From contig NZ_CP035382.1 in NCBI RefSeq assembly GCF_006874705.1, positions 3,224,001 through 3,288,000 of the forward strand: a stretch of DNA of 64,000 nt, in the 5' to 3' direction. Of this stretch, positions 38,090 to 45,870 are shown one piece after another; position 1 is the first letter of the stretch, and each line of letters opens with the position of its first letter. Origin of the DNA: Leclercia adecarboxylata. Its GTDB lineage: Bacteria; Pseudomonadota; Gammaproteobacteria; Enterobacterales; Enterobacteriaceae. The notes beneath the pieces were generated by a model that ran no database searches, had not been told where the DNA came from, and saw nothing but the letters and a program-made list of their open reading frames with translations. Position numbers and translations under genes: made by a program.

Positions 38090-39073
38090 TCACTGGTATT
38101 CAATGTCTATGGTGGCAAGGGTATTGGCTCTGCCGGCGGTCACGACCTCGGCGGTCTGGTAGTACTGCACCTGGAAGGGCAGGTTGAACGGCTGGTTGGG
38201 CACCGTCTGGTCCCCGAAGGGGATGGGGTAGTCGTAGCGCAGTAAAACGCCGCCGACCATCATTTTGACGCCGACGCCGCTGGCACTGTCGATGCCGGCG
38301 TTAATATTCAGTACATCATTTCCGTCGCTAATGGAGGTGGCGCCGTTCGGGCTGGTGATACGGGCGGTCATCGTCACCGCGTCGGTGCAGGTTGCGGTCA
38401 GATTGAAGGTTCTCCAGTCGCTGGTGCTGCCGACATGGGTAAACTGGCTGACGGCAAAATTCCCCAGAGAGACGTTCAGGCTTTTCGGATCCACCGAGCA
38501 GGTGGTCGCCTTCAGCGCCAGATTGCCACCGTAGCGCACGGCGTTAAGCTGACCCAGCTTTTGATCGGGGTAGATGCCCAGCGACCAGATGCCGTTATGC
38601 ACCGTCGTTGAGGCCTGCTCTCCGGTGGTACTTGCGGTTTTGATTAGCTGCATCGTCAGCGTCACGTTGAAGCTGCCGTCACTGCTGACGTACCCCAACG
38701 GCGTACTTCTGCTGTCACAGTGGGCGGCGCGGCCGCGTACCGGCTGTCCGGCGCTGTTCAGCAGTTCAATACCTATCCCTTCGATACCGCTGCGCCAGAC
38801 GCCCGGCATCCCCGGTATCTCCTCGCCTGGGCCCAGATGGCAGGCGGTGATCGGCTTGCCGCTGTCGGCGGCATCACAGCGGCCTTTTACCCTGTGCGAC
38901 TGCGCGGAGCCGGGGATGGCGCTGCCAGCCCCGAGAGAGGCGGGCACCGTCAGGGTCCCCGGCGTGGCCGTCCAGGGCAGATCCGCAGTGGAGCAGGCCG
39001 CTTTGGCCTGCGGCATAAACAGAAACAGGGCGGCAAACAGGGCCAGAACACAGCCGTAACGGAAGGGTTTCAT
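38090..39073 (-). CDS. Two-domain fimbrial tip adhesin
   Basis: This 327-residue secreted protein has a signal peptide (MKPFRYGCVLALFAALFLF to QAKA). The N-terminal domain (about 26-190) is Cys-containing and unlike known lectin domains I can recall. The pilin domain from about residue 190 has TTCSVDPKSLNVSLGNFAV and ends NTLATIDIEYQ. The length and the place after the usher fit a FimH-like tip adhesin. Receptor unknown. Confidence 0.82.
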   Translation of the reverse strand: MKPFRYGCVLALFAALFLFMPQAKAACSTADLPWTATPGTLTVPASLGAGSAIPGSAQSHRVKGRCDAADSGKPITACHLGPGEEIPGMPGVWRSGIEGIGIELLNSAGQPVRGRAAHCDSRSTPLGYVSSDGSFNVTLTMQLIKTASTTGEQASTTVHNGIWSLGIYPDQKLGQLNAVRYGGNLALKATTCSVDPKSLNVSLGNFAVSQFTHVGSTSDWRTFNLTATCTDAVTMTARITSPNGATSISDGNDVLNINAGIDSASGVGVKMMVGGVLLRYDYPIPFGDQTVPNQPFNLPFQVQYYQTAEVVTAGRANTLATIDIEYQ

Positions 39074-39089
39074 CTTTTCCTCGACGTTG

Positions 39090-41630
39090 TCAGGTGCACT
39101 GCGCGGTGACGCTAATCACCGGGTCAGCGGATCGGGACGGCAGTTGATAGTGGGCGGAGCAGTGGGCGCCTGCGCCTTTGCCCCAGCTGACGTTGATATT
39201 GCCGTGGGCGTGCATCCCGGTCAGGTAGACCTGGCCGCCATCGGCAACGATAAATTCGCCGCTGTCATGGGCCGGCGCCGCCGTGGCGCCAAAGGGCACC
39301 GGACGACCGTCAGCCCGGGTGAGAGTCAGCAGCACCCGGCTGCCGACGCGGGTATCAAAGTGAGTACGTACAATCGCCCCCCGGGTTGGGGTGATGACTT
39401 TGGCCGCCTGGCCGACGTCGGCCCCGGCGGGCAGGCTTTCGGTATTCAGCGCCACGGTGTTGTGATGGTACGGCGTGACGTAAGGCACGATGGCATAGCC
39501 ACGATAGTCGGTTTTGACCCCGGTCTGGTTGTCGATCCCGGTTCCGCTGGCCCCCGGCGCCTCCACCAGCGCCACGGTATCTCCCATCGGCTGGCCGAAG
39601 GTGACGCCGTGGGCGTGGACAATCATGCTGCCCTGCACGCCGAGGTTGAGCTGGCGCTGCTGGTTATCCCGGGAGTAGCCCGCCGTCATTTCGCCGTAGG
39701 TGGCTTTGTAATCGCTGTTCAGGCTGGTGCTGTAGCCGGACGCGTGGCTGTGGCCCTGCTGCACCCCCCAGCTGAGATTATTGTCTGCCAGCGCGGTGCC
39801 GTTGAGGCCGACGCTCTGGCTGGTGTCATCTTTGCTGTTGTTGAAGGTGTAATTGACCCAGGTATTGCTCAGCCAACGATCCAGCGGGACGGAGAGGTTA
39901 AAGCCGAAGGTCTGCTCGTTCTCCCGCTGGTCGTCGTCGTCCTCATCCTGCGTGTTTTTGCTCAGGCCGTAGTTGATACCGTAACTGATGCCGTGCCAGC
40001 TGCCGTTATAGCCAATGCTCAGCGAGGTCATGCCCTGGTCGCTGTGCCAGTAGTTCTCTTTCACCAGGCTTAACGTCATCGACCCCAGAGAGCCGCCCAG
40101 GGACTGATCGAGGGTCGCCTCCTGGCGGTCGCGTCGCCTGTCGCCTGGCGTCCAGTCGTCGTTGGCGGTGTGCGAGTCAAACACGTCTGCCAGGGTGGCA
40201 AATCCGGCGCTGTTGTAGCGATACCCGGCCACCGTAAAGTGGGTGCCGGTGGTGACGAAATCTTTGCTGTAGCGCACCCGCCAGGCGCGGCCGCGGGAGG
40301 TTTTTTGCCCCTGCATCTGCGATTTCGCCGCGGTTATATCCACCGAAAACGCCCCCCAGTCACCGATATTTTTCCCGGTGCCGAGCGCCAGGGCATCGTA
40401 ATACTGGCTGGTCTGGAGGCCGCCATAGGCGGTGATATCGTACGGCAGACCGTAGATCCCGGTCCCCTGCAGGAATGGCGTCTGCTCCACGCTGTGGTCA
40501 TAGCTGCGGTAGCGCCCGCCGGTCAGGCTGTATTTGAACCGGCCTTCACGCTGCAAAACCGGCACTGAGGCGTAAGGCACCACGAAGTGCTGCTCGCTAC
40601 CGTCGGTCTCTTTGACGGTGACGTTCAGATCGCCGCTGCCGCCGGTGGGGTAGAGATCGTGAATCTCGAACGCGCCGGGTGCGACGTAATTTTGATAGAT
40701 CACGTAGCCGTTCTGGCGCACCACCACCTGGGCATTGCTGTGCGCCACGCCGCGAATGCGCGGGGCGAAGCCTTTCAGGCTGTCCGGCAGCATGTCGTCG
40801 TCCGAGGCGATCTGCGCTCCGGTGAACGACAGGCTGTCAAACACGTCCGAGGGGGTGGCGCTTTGCCCGAGGGTGACGACGCTGCCCAGCGACAGGATAT
40901 TGCGCTGGGCATAGCTGTAGACGGAGGAAAAATCGCGCTGCGTGGTGCGATCGTCCCGGGTCTGGCTCCATGTCGAGTAGTTACGCAGGCGCCAGGCGCC
41001 GAGGTTCAGCCCCGGACGCAGGTTCAGGTAGTCATTGCGCTGGTGGCTGCTGTCTTCACCCCAGCTGCGGCTATCCCCGGCGGAGTAGCTGTAGTTCAGC
41101 AGGAAGGCGTTGATGCCGTTGTCCATCTCTTCCGGCGCCACGTAACCGTGGGGAACCGGGGTGATGGCCGCCTGAGGGATACTCAGCAGCAGCTGCTGCT
41201 GGCCGGGGCGGAAGGTGGCGCTGGCGGCAGGTAACCCAGCGAGATCGACACAGCCGTCATTCTTCGTGCCGCTGAATTTATCGCTCCGGATACCCAGGCT
41301 CTTAAGGGTCTCCACCGAGAGGCAGGGTTGCAGGGTGGCCGGTCCGCTGGCCGGCTGTTGCAGGCCAAAGGCGATCTTTCTGTTGGCTACTTTGTTGTTA
41401 TTGACGTAGACATCCACCTGATAGCTCCCCGGCGCGATGCCTGGGCCCGTCTCATACACGGAAAGGTCGGTTTTGCCCTGACCGGGGGTATCGATATCCA
41501 GCAGGGCCGGGTTGAAATAATCCTCCGCCAGCACCTGCTGCACGCCCACGCTCAGTATCGCGCAGCCCAGCGCAATCAGCAGGGCGCGCGCGGGGTGACG
41601 GGGTGCTTTGGTGGAGTAGTCCCAGGGCAT
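39090..41630 (-). CDS. Fimbrial outer-membrane usher (FimD/PapC family)
   Basis: The usher is the outer-membrane pore that assembles and secretes pilins delivered by the chaperone. The 846-residue protein has a signal region, an N-terminal chaperone-binding domain starting EDYFNPALLDID, a 24-strand barrel with a plug (RGVAHSNAQVVVRQNGYVIY, about 294-313) and C-terminal domains with PFGATAAP. Normal length for the family. It lies 13 bases after the chaperone gene and 16 before the adhesin gene. Confidence 0.94.
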   Translation of the reverse strand: MPWDYSTKAPRHPARALLIALGCAILSVGVQQVLAEDYFNPALLDIDTPGQGKTDLSVYETGPGIAPGSYQVDVYVNNNKVANRKIAFGLQQPASGPATLQPCLSVETLKSLGIRSDKFSGTKNDGCVDLAGLPAASATFRPGQQQLLLSIPQAAITPVPHGYVAPEEMDNGINAFLLNYSYSAGDSRSWGEDSSHQRNDYLNLRPGLNLGAWRLRNYSTWSQTRDDRTTQRDFSSVYSYAQRNILSLGSVVTLGQSATPSDVFDSLSFTGAQIASDDDMLPDSLKGFAPRIRGVAHSNAQVVVRQNGYVIYQNYVAPGAFEIHDLYPTGGSGDLNVTVKETDGSEQHFVVPYASVPVLQREGRFKYSLTGGRYRSYDHSVEQTPFLQGTGIYGLPYDITAYGGLQTSQYYDALALGTGKNIGDWGAFSVDITAAKSQMQGQKTSRGRAWRVRYSKDFVTTGTHFTVAGYRYNSAGFATLADVFDSHTANDDWTPGDRRRDRQEATLDQSLGGSLGSMTLSLVKENYWHSDQGMTSLSIGYNGSWHGISYGINYGLSKNTQDEDDDDQRENEQTFGFNLSVPLDRWLSNTWVNYTFNNSKDDTSQSVGLNGTALADNNLSWGVQQGHSHASGYSTSLNSDYKATYGEMTAGYSRDNQQRQLNLGVQGSMIVHAHGVTFGQPMGDTVALVEAPGASGTGIDNQTGVKTDYRGYAIVPYVTPYHHNTVALNTESLPAGADVGQAAKVITPTRGAIVRTHFDTRVGSRVLLTLTRADGRPVPFGATAAPAHDSGEFIVADGGQVYLTGMHAHGNINVSWGKGAGAHCSAHYQLPSRSADPVISVTAQCT

Positions 41631-41643
41631 GGCGGCGTCGGGC

Positions 41644-42318
41644 TTAGTGCAAAGGCGCAGACCAGGCGTGGCTTACCGCGCCGTAGTCGTTGATGATTTT
41701 CCAGGAAACCGTGCTCCCGGTGATGCCGCCCGGCACGGCAAAGTGCGCGTCGCTGTCGGGGGCCACCCAGGTCACATTGTCGGCTTTTTTACCGCCGACG
41801 GTGATGGTCTGGAAGTTCATGTAAAAGGGCGTCGGGTTGCTCACCACCAGTCTATTGCCCTGCTTATGCCAGCGTAATTTACCCGCCACCTCGTCCGGTT
41901 TGCCGTTAATCCCGCTCGGGCGGTAGATCAGTTTGATTCGCGTTTTAATGGCGATTTGCAGGGTGTTACTGCTCTCTTCCCGGGAGGTGGACGGAATGGA
42001 TTTGATATTCAGCCAGTAGAGCGATTCGCGATCGGTCGGCAACGTGCCCCCGGTGCGCACCACGCGCAGGATGTTGTCCTGTTTGCCATCGAGGCGAAAC
42101 AGCGGCGGGGTGATAAGAAACGGCGCTTTATTCCGCGCAGAATCGGCGCTCTCCACCCAGGATTGCACCAGATAGTCGAGGTTATCCGGGTTGGAAAGCC
42201 CTAACGACGCTTCTTTTTTATCTCCCTGATAGATTAGACGGGTCCCTTCGATAATCACCCCGGCGTGAGCGGCGGTGGTAATGAATAACAGGGCGGCGAT
42301 GAAAACAGATTTACGCAT
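41644..42318 (-). CDS. Periplasmic fimbrial chaperone (PapD/FimC family)
   Basis: This 224-residue PapD-like chaperone has a signal peptide ending AAHA. The first Ig domain has TRLIYQGDKKEASLGLSN (basic pocket Arg) and the interactive G1 strand NTLQIAIKTRIKLIYRP, where Arg/Lys anchor the pilin C terminus. It donates a beta strand to each subunit and delivers it to the usher. The 57 bases between it and the major pilin hold a small hairpin. Confidence 0.94.
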   Translation of the reverse strand: MRKSVFIAALLFITTAAHAGVIIEGTRLIYQGDKKEASLGLSNPDNLDYLVQSWVESADSARNKAPFLITPPLFRLDGKQDNILRVVRTGGTLPTDRESLYWLNIKSIPSTSREESSNTLQIAIKTRIKLIYRPSGINGKPDEVAGKLRWHKQGNRLVVSNPTPFYMNFQTITVGGKKADNVTWVAPDSDAHFAVPGGITGSTVSWKIINDYGAVSHAWSAPLH

Positions 42319-42343
42319 GGCGGGACTCTGATAAAGCAGGCGG

Positions 42344-42367
42344 TGCCTGACCGCAGAGGGCCAGGCA
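42344..42367 (-). promoter_or_regulatory. Small hairpin between major pilin and chaperone genes
   Basis: TGCCTG / CAGGCA with a 12-base loop lies in the gap after the pilin gene. Hairpins here often protect the abundant pilin message or attenuate the downstream genes; no T-run is seen. Weak evidence. Confidence 0.4.
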
Positions 42368-42375
42368 GCGCAGGA

Positions 42376-42912
42376 TTAGTTGTACATGACGGTAAAGGTG
42401 GAGACCGCATTCGCCGGGCCGGCGGTGATGGTGCTGCCGGTCTGGATATAGCGTGCGCCAAACACCAGATCGTTGGTGGTGGTGCCGGACTGAAGCGTAT
42501 AGCTGGTGGAGGCGGTGTACAGGCTCAGTGGATTTTCTGTCTTATCCAGCAGCTGGATACCGACGCCGGTGGCGGCACCGGTGCCTGGCGTTACCGCCAG
42601 CACGTTGGCGTTGGTACCGTCAGCGGAGCCACCAAAGGTGATCGCCGCGCTGGTGATGGTTTCCGGGCAGTCTTTCAGCTGGATATCAAAACGGGTGGTT
42701 GACGTGGTCGAGCCTGAACCGGTAAAGGCCGTTTGTGAGACTTTGCCGAGGGAAACATCCAGCGGGCTGCTGACGCCATTTACCACCTGACAGGCGGAGT
42801 CGATGATTTCGCCAGTGAAATTAATCTGTCCCTCGCCGCTGTTTGCAGCCCAGGCAGAGACAGAACAACATAATGCAGTGGCAATAAAGGTGCCGGAGAC
42901 AATTTTACGCAT
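42376..42912 (-). CDS. Major fimbrial subunit (type-1-like pilin)
   Basis: This 178-residue pilin has a signal peptide (MRKIVSGTFIATALCCSVS to AWA). A Cys pair (SACQVV, DCPETI) and a C-terminal beta-zipper ending NAVSTFTVMYN follow. The frame is open 23 codons upstream, but the ATG at 42912 gives the standard signal peptide. Being first in the operon, it should be the most abundant shaft subunit. Confidence 0.9.
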   Translation of the reverse strand: MRKIVSGTFIATALCCSVSAWAANSGEGQINFTGEIIDSACQVVNGVSSPLDVSLGKVSQTAFTGSGSTTSTTRFDIQLKDCPETITSAAITFGGSADGTNANVLAVTPGTGAATGVGIQLLDKTENPLSLYTASTSYTLQSGTTTNDLVFGARYIQTGSTITAGPANAVSTFTVMYN

Positions 42913-43188
42913 AATAATTCCTGAATAAATTCCGGGGGTAATAACATCCGTTGTGATGAACTGCGGTAAAAAGTGGGGCAACTTTTTACCGGGTAGATAA
43001 TTTACGTAATTAATTTCGGATAACTATTGGTCGGGTCAATAGTGATTCCGATAACGGTTGAATTTTTATTTTTACTGAAATTACAAGGGGATGATGTTAT
43101 TGCCGCCCGGCAGCGATAAGAGAAATGTCTGTCCGATGGCGCCTTATCAACGCTATAGTGTTAACAAGATGTCACAAGGAGAAAGAAC
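42913..43188. promoter_or_regulatory. Divergent region upstream of the fimbrial operon and ybiB
   Basis: This 276-base AT-rich region holds two perfect palindromes: GGTAAAAAGT / ACTTTTTACC (42965-42990, 6-base loop) and ACTATTG / CAATAGT (43023-43043, 7-base centre). The second is extended outward by TCGGA/TCCGA halves. They are candidate operators or leader hairpins. No pair of distant inverted repeats of the fimS switch type was seen. Confidence 0.55.
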
Positions 43189-44154
43189 GTGGATTATCGC
43201 AAAATTATCAAAGAGGTCGGGCGGGGGAAAAACCACGCCCGCGACCTGGATCAGGAGACCGCCCGGGCGCTCTATACCGCGATGCTGAACGGCGAGGTAC
43301 CGGATCTGGAGATGGGCGGCATCCTGATTGCCCTGCGTATTAAGGGCGAAGGCGAAGCCGAAATGCGCGGTTTCTACGAAGCGATGCAGGCGCAAACCCT
43401 GCGCCTGACGCCGCCGGTGGCGAAGCCGATGCCGGTGGTGATCCCGAGCTATAACGGCGCGCGCAAGCAGGCCAACCTGACCCCGCTGCTGGCTATTCTG
43501 CTGAACAAGCTGGGGTTTCCGGTAGTGGTACACGGGATAAGTGAAGATCCCACCCGCGTGCTGACGGAAACCATTTTTACCCTGCTGGGCATCGAGCCGA
43601 CCCGTCACGGCGGCCAGGCGCAGGCGAAGCTCGAGGGGCATCATCCGGTCTATATTCCGGTGAGCACCCTGTGTCCGCCGCTGGAAAAACAGCTGGCGAT
43701 GCGCTGGCGGATGGGGGTGCGTAACAGCGCCCATACCCTCGCCAAGCTGGCGACGCCCTTTGCGGAAGATGCCGCCCTGCGCCTCTCCAGCGTCTCGCAC
43801 CCGGAGTACGTCACCCGCGTGGCGACCTTTTTTGCCGATATTGGCGGTCGGGGGCTGTTGATGCACGGCACCGAAGGGGAAGTATATGCCAACCCGCAGC
43901 GCTGCCCGCAGCAAACCCTGATTGACCCGACGGCGGGAACCCGGGTGGTGCTGGAGCGCGGAGAAGAGAACAGCGACGTCTCCCTGCCGCAGGCCAAAGA
44001 TCCTGAAACGACCGCCCGCTGGATAGAGAGTTGCCTGGCCGGGCGTGAAGCGGTGCCGCACGCTCTGAAGCTACAGATGGCCTGCTGCCTGCTGGCGACC
44101 GGACAGGTTGAGACGGTCGACGCCGGGCTGGCGCGGGTTAACCAGAGTTTTTAA
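43189..44154 (+). CDS. ybiB: Nucleic-acid-binding TrpD2-like protein YbiB
   Basis: This 321-residue protein has the fold of anthranilate phosphoribosyltransferase but belongs to the TrpD2 branch; E. coli YbiB binds nucleic acids without sequence preference and is made in the SOS response together with dinG. It starts with GTG preceded by AAGGAGAAAGAAC. Conserved SYNGARKQANLTPL and MHGTEGEVYANPQRCPQ are seen. Here the fimbrial operon separates it from dinG, so it must use its own promoter. Confidence 0.93.
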   Translation: MDYRKIIKEVGRGKNHARDLDQETARALYTAMLNGEVPDLEMGGILIALRIKGEGEAEMRGFYEAMQAQTLRLTPPVAKPMPVVIPSYNGARKQANLTPLLAILLNKLGFPVVVHGISEDPTRVLTETIFTLLGIEPTRHGGQAQAKLEGHHPVYIPVSTLCPPLEKQLAMRWRMGVRNSAHTLAKLATPFAEDAALRLSSVSHPEYVTRVATFFADIGGRGLLMHGTEGEVYANPQRCPQQTLIDPTAGTRVVLERGEENSDVSLPQAKDPETTARWIESCLAGREAVPHALKLQMACCLLATGQVETVDAGLARVNQSF

Positions 44155-44156
44155 AT

Positions 44157-44194
44157 AAAAAAAGGCCCGTCCAGCGATGGACGGGCCAAAAAAA
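44157..44194 (-). terminator. Intrinsic terminator of ybiJ (between ybiB and ybiJ)
   Basis: GGCCCGTCC / GGACGGGCC with a 6-base loop reads on the minus strand into TTTTTTTATTT. It can end the ybiJ transcript; on the plus strand it is preceded, not followed, by useful runs. Confidence 0.85.
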
Positions 44195-44266
44195 TAACAA
44201 CAGGGTCAATGAGGGTTGGAGCATCTCGCCAGCGAACTGGCGAGCAGAGCAGAGATAAGGGGCAGG

Positions 44267-44527
44267 TTATTTGTAGATAACCGCAGTACCGCTCAGTTTG
44301 TTGTTGGTGTTGGCGGAGGTAATGGTGTAACCGGTCGCGCCAGCCGCTTCAGCTTTCGCTGCCAGGCGTGCTTCCAGACCATCCAGCGTGGTCGCGCCTT
44401 CAGCACTCACCACACCGATTTTGTTCATGCTGTTTGCCTGAGCGGCGCTGATAGATTCCGCAGCGAAAGCACCGAAGGAGAGGGTAGTCAGGGCAACAGC
44501 GGCAACAGCATATTTAATGGTTTTCAT
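44267..44527 (-). CDS. ybiJ: DUF1471 periplasmic protein YbiJ
   Basis: This 86-residue protein of the BhsA/McbA/YdgH (DUF1471) family has the E. coli length. It has a signal peptide ending SFGAFA, then the single domain with the family pattern LDGLEARLAAKAEAAGATGY and the closing GTAVIYK. Related members affect biofilm and stress responses; YbiJ itself is poorly studied. A paralogue, mcbA, lies 4 kb away. Confidence 0.92.
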   Translation of the reverse strand: MKTIKYAVAAVALTTLSFGAFAAESISAAQANSMNKIGVVSAEGATTLDGLEARLAAKAEAAGATGYTITSANTNNKLSGTAVIYK

Positions 44528-44812
44528 CGTTAGTATCTCGCAGGTTATTCTGTTAAGGGGACGTTGTTCCGTCGATGTGATAAGTATCACGCTTTTTTAC
44601 GAGAGATAAAATCGAAGAGAATTGACGACATCATTCGAAAAATTTGAATGACAAATAAGTTATTGAATATTAATAAATTCAGTGAATGAATTTACCTTTC
44701 TTGCCGTTGCGCTTTACAGAGGGAAGTGTGAGGGCACGTTTTGCGAAACGCACAGCAAAAAATCGTGCTCAAAAAAGAAACCGCTTGCGTGGCGTTGCTG
44801 CCGCCAGGCCAG

Positions 44813-45079
44813 TCATCGTAACTGGCTGTCTTTCGATCCTCTGCGATTATATCCTGCATGTGATGCATTATGTGAATCTTTCTCCTGCTGGCAGGCGATG
44901 CACAGCCGGACGCCGGGCACCGCTTTACGCCGCGCTTCGGGGATGGGCTCCCCGCACTCTTCGCAGGTTTTCAGGCTCTCACCCTGCGGGATCTCGCCCC
45001 GCGCCCGCGCCACCGCATCTTCAATGGTACTGTTGATCTGTTCATTAACGGCGTCATCATTCGCCCAACCGGAAGCCAT
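44813..45079 (-). CDS. ybiI: DksA/TraR-type zinc finger protein YbiI
   Basis: This 88-residue small protein has a four-cysteine zinc finger (C39, C42, C60, C63; CEECGEPIPEARR ... LCIACQ), as in DksA and TraR. It lacks the long coiled coil of DksA, so binding in the RNA polymerase channel is uncertain. Same length as E. coli YbiI. The start is preceded by GTCAGGAGGGTTT. Function unknown. Confidence 0.92.
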   Translation of the reverse strand: MASGWANDDAVNEQINSTIEDAVARARGEIPQGESLKTCEECGEPIPEARRKAVPGVRLCIACQQEKDSHNASHAGYNRRGSKDSQLR

Positions 45080-45151
45080 AAACCCTCCTGACAGGATATT
45101 GCGCTGTACCAGTAACTATGGGGCTAAAAAACGCACAATCAAGGCGAAGGG

Positions 45152-45829
45152 CTAGATTTCAGACCATTCACGCAGCAGGTTATGGTAGAGATTGAGCAGG
45201 GAGAGCACTTCGTCACTTTCGCCATGGCGGCCGCGCAGAGTCTGGATATTGCGGTCCAGCTCGAACAGCATGGCGCGCTTTTTATCGTCGCGGATCATCG
45301 ACTGGATCCACATAAAGGAGGCTACCCGCACGCCCGCGGTCACCGGGGTCACGCAGTGCAGGCTGCTGGAGGGATAGAGGACCAGATCCCCTGCCGGGAG
45401 CTTGACGCTGTGCTGGCCGTAGGTGTCGTTAACCACCAGCTCGCCACCCTCGTAGCTGTCGGGCTCGCTTAAAAAGAGGGTGGCCGAGAGATCGGTCCGC
45501 ATCCAGCCACTTTGCGGGTGACTGCGCACGGCGCCGTCGACGTGAAAGCCGTAAGTTTCCTGCTGCTGATAGCGGTTAAACAGCGGGCTGGAGATCTGGC
45601 GCGGCAGGGCGGCGGCAAAAAAGAGCGCGTGCTGATTCACCGCCTGCAACACCGCCGCCTGCAGGGTGGCGTACAGCGGACTTTGCGTGTCGACCTGCTG
45701 GTTATTTTTGACCTGCGCACCCTGGTTGCCCACGGTGGCACGGCCGTCGATCCACGGGGCCTGGTCCAGCTGAGCGCGGAACTGCGCCACCTCATCGGCG
45801 TTCAGCACGCCCGGAATGTGATACATCAT
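45152..45829 (-). CDS. ybiX: PKHD-type Fe(II)/2-oxoglutarate hydroxylase YbiX
   Basis: This 225-residue prolyl-4-hydroxylase-like dioxygenase (PiuC family) has the E. coli length. The iron ligands are His and Asp in [10 protein letters not shown] (about residues 94-103) and the distal His in [25 protein letters not shown] supplies the Arg for 2-oxoglutarate. It lies 41 bases after fiu on the same strand, and in other bacteria piuC accompanies a siderophore receptor, so iron-controlled co-expression is likely. Confidence 0.94.
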   Translation of the reverse strand: MMYHIPGVLNADEVAQFRAQLDQAPWIDGRATVGNQGAQVKNNQQVDTQSPLYATLQAAVLQAVNQHALFFAAALPRQISSPLFNRYQQQETYGFHVDGAVRSHPQSGWMRTDLSATLFLSEPDSYEGGELVVNDTYGQHSVKLPAGDLVLYPSSSLHCVTPVTAGVRVASFMWIQSMIRDDKKRAMLFELDRNIQTLRGRHGESDEVLSLLNLYHNLLREWSEI

Positions 45830-45870
45830 AAAAGGTTCTCCGAAAGGTGGGGCCGAAGCCCCACGCGGGA

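Noticed and set aside
39087..40073. 328-codon frame opposite the fimbrial usher gene
   Set aside because: Antisense shadow caused by the high GC content of the usher gene; no domain or signal.
42913..43188. Possible fimS-like invertible promoter switch
   Set aside because: The palindromes are short and close together; no distant matching inverted repeats and no recombinase gene were seen.
44682..45155. 157-codon plus-strand frame before and across ybiI
   Set aside because: Mostly antisense to ybiI, which has a complete zinc finger and a good ribosome site; no support for the other frame.
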